A stretch of DNA of 15,619 bases, from the NCBI GenBank assembly GCA_003165615.1, contig PLWR01000496.1:1-15619 (forward strand), written 5' to 3'. Both the position numbers and the translations under genes were made by a program. The DNA comes from Acidobacteriota bacterium (GTDB taxonomy: Bacteria; Acidobacteriota; Terriglobia; UBA7540). This document shows positions 12,461-15,619 of this stretch, piece after piece. Every line of letters begins with the position of its first letter. The first letter of the stretch is position 1. The notes under the pieces are model-generated. The model saw only the letters and a program-made list of their open reading frames with translations. It did not search any database and was not told the origin of the DNA.

Positions 12461-14575
12461 ATGAAGCCACGCGGACGGTTCGCAGCTCCCTTTGTACCGT
12501 GGTTGCTCTGCGCGGCGATGTTCCTGGGGTTCCAACCAGCCTGGGCACAGAAAACACCTAATCCTCAATGGAATCTTCTTCTCATTTCCATTGATACGCT
12601 GCGCGCTGACCACCTGGGCGCTTATGGGTATCACTCCGTGACTCCCAATCTTGACCGTCTGGCCAAGGAAGGCGTGGTTTTTGATGAGGTTTTTACCTCC
12701 GTTCCGTTGACTTTGCCCGCCCACGCATCGCTCCTTACCAGCACCTATCCTCCCGTAAACGGCATCCGCGACAACGGTGAAACATTGCCTTCATCAATAC
12801 CGACGCTGGCCGACCAGATGCGGGCCCATGGGTTCGAGACCGCCGCTTTCGTCAGCAGCTTCGTTTTGGATCGCCGCTTTGGCCTGGCACGCGGATTTGA
12901 CGAATATTGGGGAGAATTTCCCCTGTATCGATTCTCCGGGGCAGACCCAGGAACGATTCAAACTCGCGGTGACACCGTCGAGGAGGCTGCGGCCAAATGG
13001 ATCAGCAACCACGGCGCAAGCCGTTTCTTCGCGTTTGTTCACTTCTATGATCTGCACGGTCCTTTTCTTTTACCCGCATCCTGGCGGGCGCGCTTCCCCG
13101 GACGGATCTACGATGGCGAACTGGCTTATGTCGATAGCCTGATTCAGCAGCTTTGGGAGGGTTTGATCCACCAGGGCGTTGCGGACCATACACTGCTCGT
13201 AATCACCGCGGACCACGGAGAAGGGCTGGGCGAGCACGGCGAATTAAACCACGGTTTCCTGCTCTACCGCAGTACCACCCACGTCCCCTTGATCATTCGA
13301 TTCCCCCACCACCGGACGGCCGGCAAGCGAATCGACACGGTCGCACGCTTGATTGACGTGGCTCCTACGGTGTGTGCGCTCCTCGGAGTTCCACCGCCCT
13401 CCTCCTTTCAAGGGCGGAATCTTGGGCCGGAGATCGACGGGCAAGTACGGCCTGCCCCACCCGCGTATTCGGAAACCTTGTATCCCTACCGGCAATTTCA
13501 CTCTGCGCCACTTTATGCGATACGTTCCAATCCGTTCACTTTTATCCAAGCTCCGCACCCTGAGCTCTATGAGTTTCGCAAAGACCCGGCCGAGTCGCAG
13601 AATCTGATACATACGAACCAGGCAATGGCCAACGAACTGCGCGCGGAGTTAGACAAACTGGCGGGCTCCATGGCGCATGGACCCCTGGCGGTTTCTGCCA
13701 GCCCCGAGGTTCTTGAAGAGTTGAAGAGTCTTGGATATGTGGGGACGGCCTCGCCCCACAACGCCCCGCCCTTAGCGGACCCGTCGCTCCCCGATCCCAA
13801 AGACCGTATAGCCCTGTATCGCCATGTCCAGGATGCGAGGGACCTGGAAGCCCATGGAGACATGCGCACCGCAGCGGCGCGACTGGAGGAGATTGCAGCC
13901 CAGGACCCGGCGTTGGTTATGGTGCAAATCGAAGCAGGTTTGGCGCGCGAGAGGTTGCAGCAATATGAATTAGCGGCCACGCATTTCCGCGCTGCCTTGC
14001 AAGTGGACCCTGAAAACGCTACAGCCCACTTCGATCTCGGAATCTCGCTTGGAAACCTGGGCCACCTTCCAGAGGCCGCCCATGAGTTCGAGTTGGCGAC
14101 CAAGTTGCAACCATCGTATTCGCGAGCCTACGCAGCGCTGGGATCAACCCAGGCCCAGATGGGCAACATACCCGCGGCAATTGCCTCGCTCGATCGCGCC
14201 CTGGCCATCGACCCGATAGATTTAGACGCCCTGCTGAACCGCAGCAACCTCTATCTCCAACTCCGGGAGTGGGATAAGAGTGGCCAGGATCTGCGACGGG
14301 CCGTGGCCTTGGAACCGGACAACGCGGAGGTCCATCACGCCCTGGGGACGATGGCATTTTACCAGGGGGACTTTGACAGCGCTTTGAAAGAGTATCGCCG
14401 CGCGGTCCAATTGGCGCCCCGATCCTCCTCCGTGCATTCGGATCTGGGCCTGCTGTATCGCAAGATGGGACGAGATGCTGACGCTACGGCAGAGTTCCGC
14501 CGCGCGCTGGCGCTTAACCCCAATGACAAGGTCGCCCTGGACGTCCTACAGGATGACCATGAAAAGCGGAACTAG
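12461..14575 (+). CDS. Secreted sulfatase/alkaline-phosphatase-fold enzyme fused to seven TPR repeats
   Basis: 704 aa from the ATG at 12461, chosen because AAGGA lies 8 bases upstream and a signal peptide follows (MKPRGRFAAPFVPWLLCAAM, cleavage near PAWA-Q). Residues ~35-430 are the sulfatase fold: LLLISIDTLRADHLG with metal ligand D45, and ITADHGEGLGEHG with D251/H252, then NHGF H264. The nucleophile motif, CxPxR in true sulfatases, reads TLPAH (T84, P86, H88), so there is no Cys or Ser to become formylglycine. EELKSLGYVG closes the domain as in other family members. From ~457 to the end come seven consecutive 34-residue TPR units (for example LGTMAFYQGDFDSALKEYRR), a binding platform for protein partners. 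Likely a periplasmic phospho- or sulfo-ester hydrolase or transferase with a Thr nucleophile; the substrate is unknown. Divergent from the receptor gene. Confidence 0.9.
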   Translation: MKPRGRFAAPFVPWLLCAAMFLGFQPAWAQKTPNPQWNLLLISIDTLRADHLGAYGYHSVTPNLDRLAKEGVVFDEVFTSVPLTLPAHASLLTSTYPPVNGIRDNGETLPSSIPTLADQMRAHGFETAAFVSSFVLDRRFGLARGFDEYWGEFPLYRFSGADPGTIQTRGDTVEEAAAKWISNHGASRFFAFVHFYDLHGPFLLPASWRARFPGRIYDGELAYVDSLIQQLWEGLIHQGVADHTLLVITADHGEGLGEHGELNHGFLLYRSTTHVPLIIRFPHHRTAGKRIDTVARLIDVAPTVCALLGVPPPSSFQGRNLGPEIDGQVRPAPPAYSETLYPYRQFHSAPLYAIRSNPFTFIQAPHPELYEFRKDPAESQNLIHTNQAMANELRAELDKLAGSMAHGPLAVSASPEVLEELKSLGYVGTASPHNAPPLADPSLPDPKDRIALYRHVQDARDLEAHGDMRTAAARLEEIAAQDPALVMVQIEAGLARERLQQYELAATHFRAALQVDPENATAHFDLGISLGNLGHLPEAAHEFELATKLQPSYSRAYAALGSTQAQMGNIPAAIASLDRALAIDPIDLDALLNRSNLYLQLREWDKSGQDLRRAVALEPDNAEVHHALGTMAFYQGDFDSALKEYRRAVQLAPRSSSVHSDLGLLYRKMGRDADATAEFRRALALNPNDKVALDVLQDDHEKRN

Positions 14576-14794
14576 GCCCGCAAACCTTGCTCATCCCGAA
14601 ATTTATGTTTCGTCCGTCCAGTATGTGGGACACATTTGTAACCTGCTGCCTGTTAGTCCTTGATTTTTCCCAGCGCTGAAACTACCTTTCCCCATACTGC
14701 CAGGGGTGAAGACGGGGTGCTTCTTGAGAATGGTCTGATTCGAATATTCTTCAATAATGTGCGCGGATTGTTTGACGTGAAAGGGGCAAATGAA
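14576..14794. other. Intergenic region between sulfatase-TPR and S9-like genes
   Basis: 219 bp. No terminator hairpin with a T-tract was found. The phrase TGTGGGACACATTTGTAAC near 14624-14642 resembles sequence I associate with edges of some transposable elements, but no transposase remnant or inverted partner is visible. The frame of the downstream gene is open back to about 14655, so an earlier non-ATG start cannot be fully excluded. Confidence 0.4.
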
Positions 14795-15619
14795 ATGCGC
14801 ATTCTACCAAGTAACAGATCGGAGGACCGGGCAAAAGCCTGGAAGCAAATCCGCTGTGCCTGCTGGCACCGTCTGTTTCTCGGAATGCTCGCCATATCGT
14901 TCTTTCCGCTTTGTGCTTGTTTCGAAGCCGCTCCGATTTGGGCGCGTGAGACTTCGAAACCATCAATAAGCCAAATCAGCGATTCCGCTCTCGCCCTGCA
15001 TGGATTCGGTGGGCTGGCGATGTCGCCGGATGGCCGTCACGTAGCGTGGGCATCTGGCTCCGAGATGTTTGTAATGGATTTGACGCAAGCGTCAAGCCAG
15101 CCACAGAAGGTTGGGCAAGGCGTTGTCCTCAACCCCTTGGGCTTTGCCTCCCGCATGAATGACGGCGTTTGGTCTCCGGATAGCCGCCAATTGGTGTTCA
15201 TTGGGGCGTGCGGGGATGCAGCCCAGCCGCAACTCTGCCTGGCGAGTGCGACAGGAGGAACATCGCGGCAGCTTACCAAGCTCCCGGGAGCACTGGCGGA
15301 GCCACGCTGGTCTCCTGACGGCAAGACTTTGGGCTTCCTTTTCGCGGAGAATCCTCCCTTCCCCCCAGGGACGTATTCGGTGATACCAACTCCCCTCGCC
15401 GCAGGGGGTGTAGTGGGCGAGTTCGGATTTGAACAACGTTTTGCAGTTATGGACGTAGCTTCCGGGCGCGTGCGCATCGTTTCCCCGCCAGGTCTTTATG
15501 TGTACGAGTACGACTGGTCACCAGAGGGCAACGAAATTGCAGCCACCGCAGCACCCGTCCCTGGGAACAATAACTGGTACGGCGCACAGCTTTATATTGT
15601 CGATGAGGATTCAGGCGGA
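14795..15619 (+). CDS. Secreted WD40/TolB-like beta-propeller protein, probably S9-family peptidase (cut by right edge)
   Basis: 275 codons lie inside the window, with no stop. The ATG at 14795 has AGGGG 8 bases upstream. The N-terminus is a 26-residue basic stretch followed by the hydrophobic FLGMLAISFFPLCACFEAAP, with LCAC as a possible lipobox, so it is exported or a lipoprotein. The rest shows repeating propeller blades: MSPDGRHVAWASG, VWSPDSRQLVFIG, RWSPDGKTLGFLF, and YDWSPEGNEIAATAAP followed by NNWYGAQLYIVD. This last pair closely resembles the propeller of acidobacterial S9 (prolyl oligopeptidase/acylaminoacyl) peptidases, in which a C-terminal alpha/beta-hydrolase would follow beyond the window. 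The catalytic domain is not visible, so a TolB-like non-enzymatic propeller remains possible. Confidence 0.75.
   Translation, partial: MRILPSNRSEDRAKAWKQIRCACWHRLFLGMLAISFFPLCACFEAAPIWARETSKPSISQISDSALALHGFGGLAMSPDGRHVAWASGSEMFVMDLTQASSQPQKVGQGVVLNPLGFASRMNDGVWSPDSRQLVFIGACGDAAQPQLCLASATGGTSRQLTKLPGALAEPRWSPDGKTLGFLFAENPPFPPGTYSVIPTPLAAGGVVGEFGFEQRFAVMDVASGRVRIVSPPGLYVYEYDWSPEGNEIAATAAPVPGNNNWYGAQLYIVDEDSGG

Overview
The window looks like a piece of chromosome from an Acidobacteriota member or a close relative. This is an inference from gene content and style: a secreted M1 metallopeptidase, an Oar-type TonB-dependent receptor with an N-terminal carboxypeptidase-regulatory-like domain, a sulfatase-fold protein fused to TPR repeats, a secreted S9-type beta-propeller, and intergenic regions filled with short periodic repeats. 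I see no rRNA, tRNA, CRISPR array, phage gene or intact insertion sequence.

Layout. (1) 1-245 (-) is the 5' end of a secreted protein that runs off the left edge. It is divergent from an 827-codon M1-family peptidase at 435-2918 (+), and the gap holds a GC-rich palindromic repeat. (2) A minus-strand group carries a 58-aa charged small protein (4367-4191), an RlpA-like lipoprotein with a SPOR domain (4007-3339) and a HIT-family hydrolase (3339-2995). The last two are joined by a TAATG stop/start overlap. (3) Divergent from that group is a zinc-ribbon rhomboid protease (4855-5772, +). (4) An ~880-bp gene-poor stretch follows, with a tandem duplication built of heptanucleotide repeats. (5) Aspartate kinase (6649-8007, +) is followed at 15 bp by a small TTG-initiated ORF with a signal-peptide-like N-terminus. 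A perfect 12-bp hairpin then separates this transcript from the convergent receptor gene. (6) The large Oar-like receptor (11891-8622, -) is divergent from the sulfatase-TPR gene (12461-14575, +). The ~570-bp gap between them holds a perfect TATAAT and a 7-4-7 inverted repeat. (7) 14795-15619 (+) is the 5' part of a secreted WD40/TolB-like propeller protein, probably an S9-family peptidase, cut by the right edge.

How the genes fit together. Most products act in or beyond the cell envelope: two secreted peptidases, an outer-membrane receptor, a periplasmic phosphatase/sulfatase-fold enzyme, a lytic-transglycosylase-type lipoprotein and an intramembrane protease. LysC and HIT are ordinary cytoplasmic housekeeping enzymes. 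The divergent receptor and sulfatase-TPR pair is the only arrangement that hints at shared regulation.

I found no convincing new multi-gene system. The most notable features are: several families of short intergenic repeats, including one whose inverted copies abut the rlpA start codon; a sulfatase-fold enzyme with Thr in the formylglycine position; an M1 peptidase that appears to lack the GAMEN-type glutamate; and a short unannotated gene at 4191-4367.
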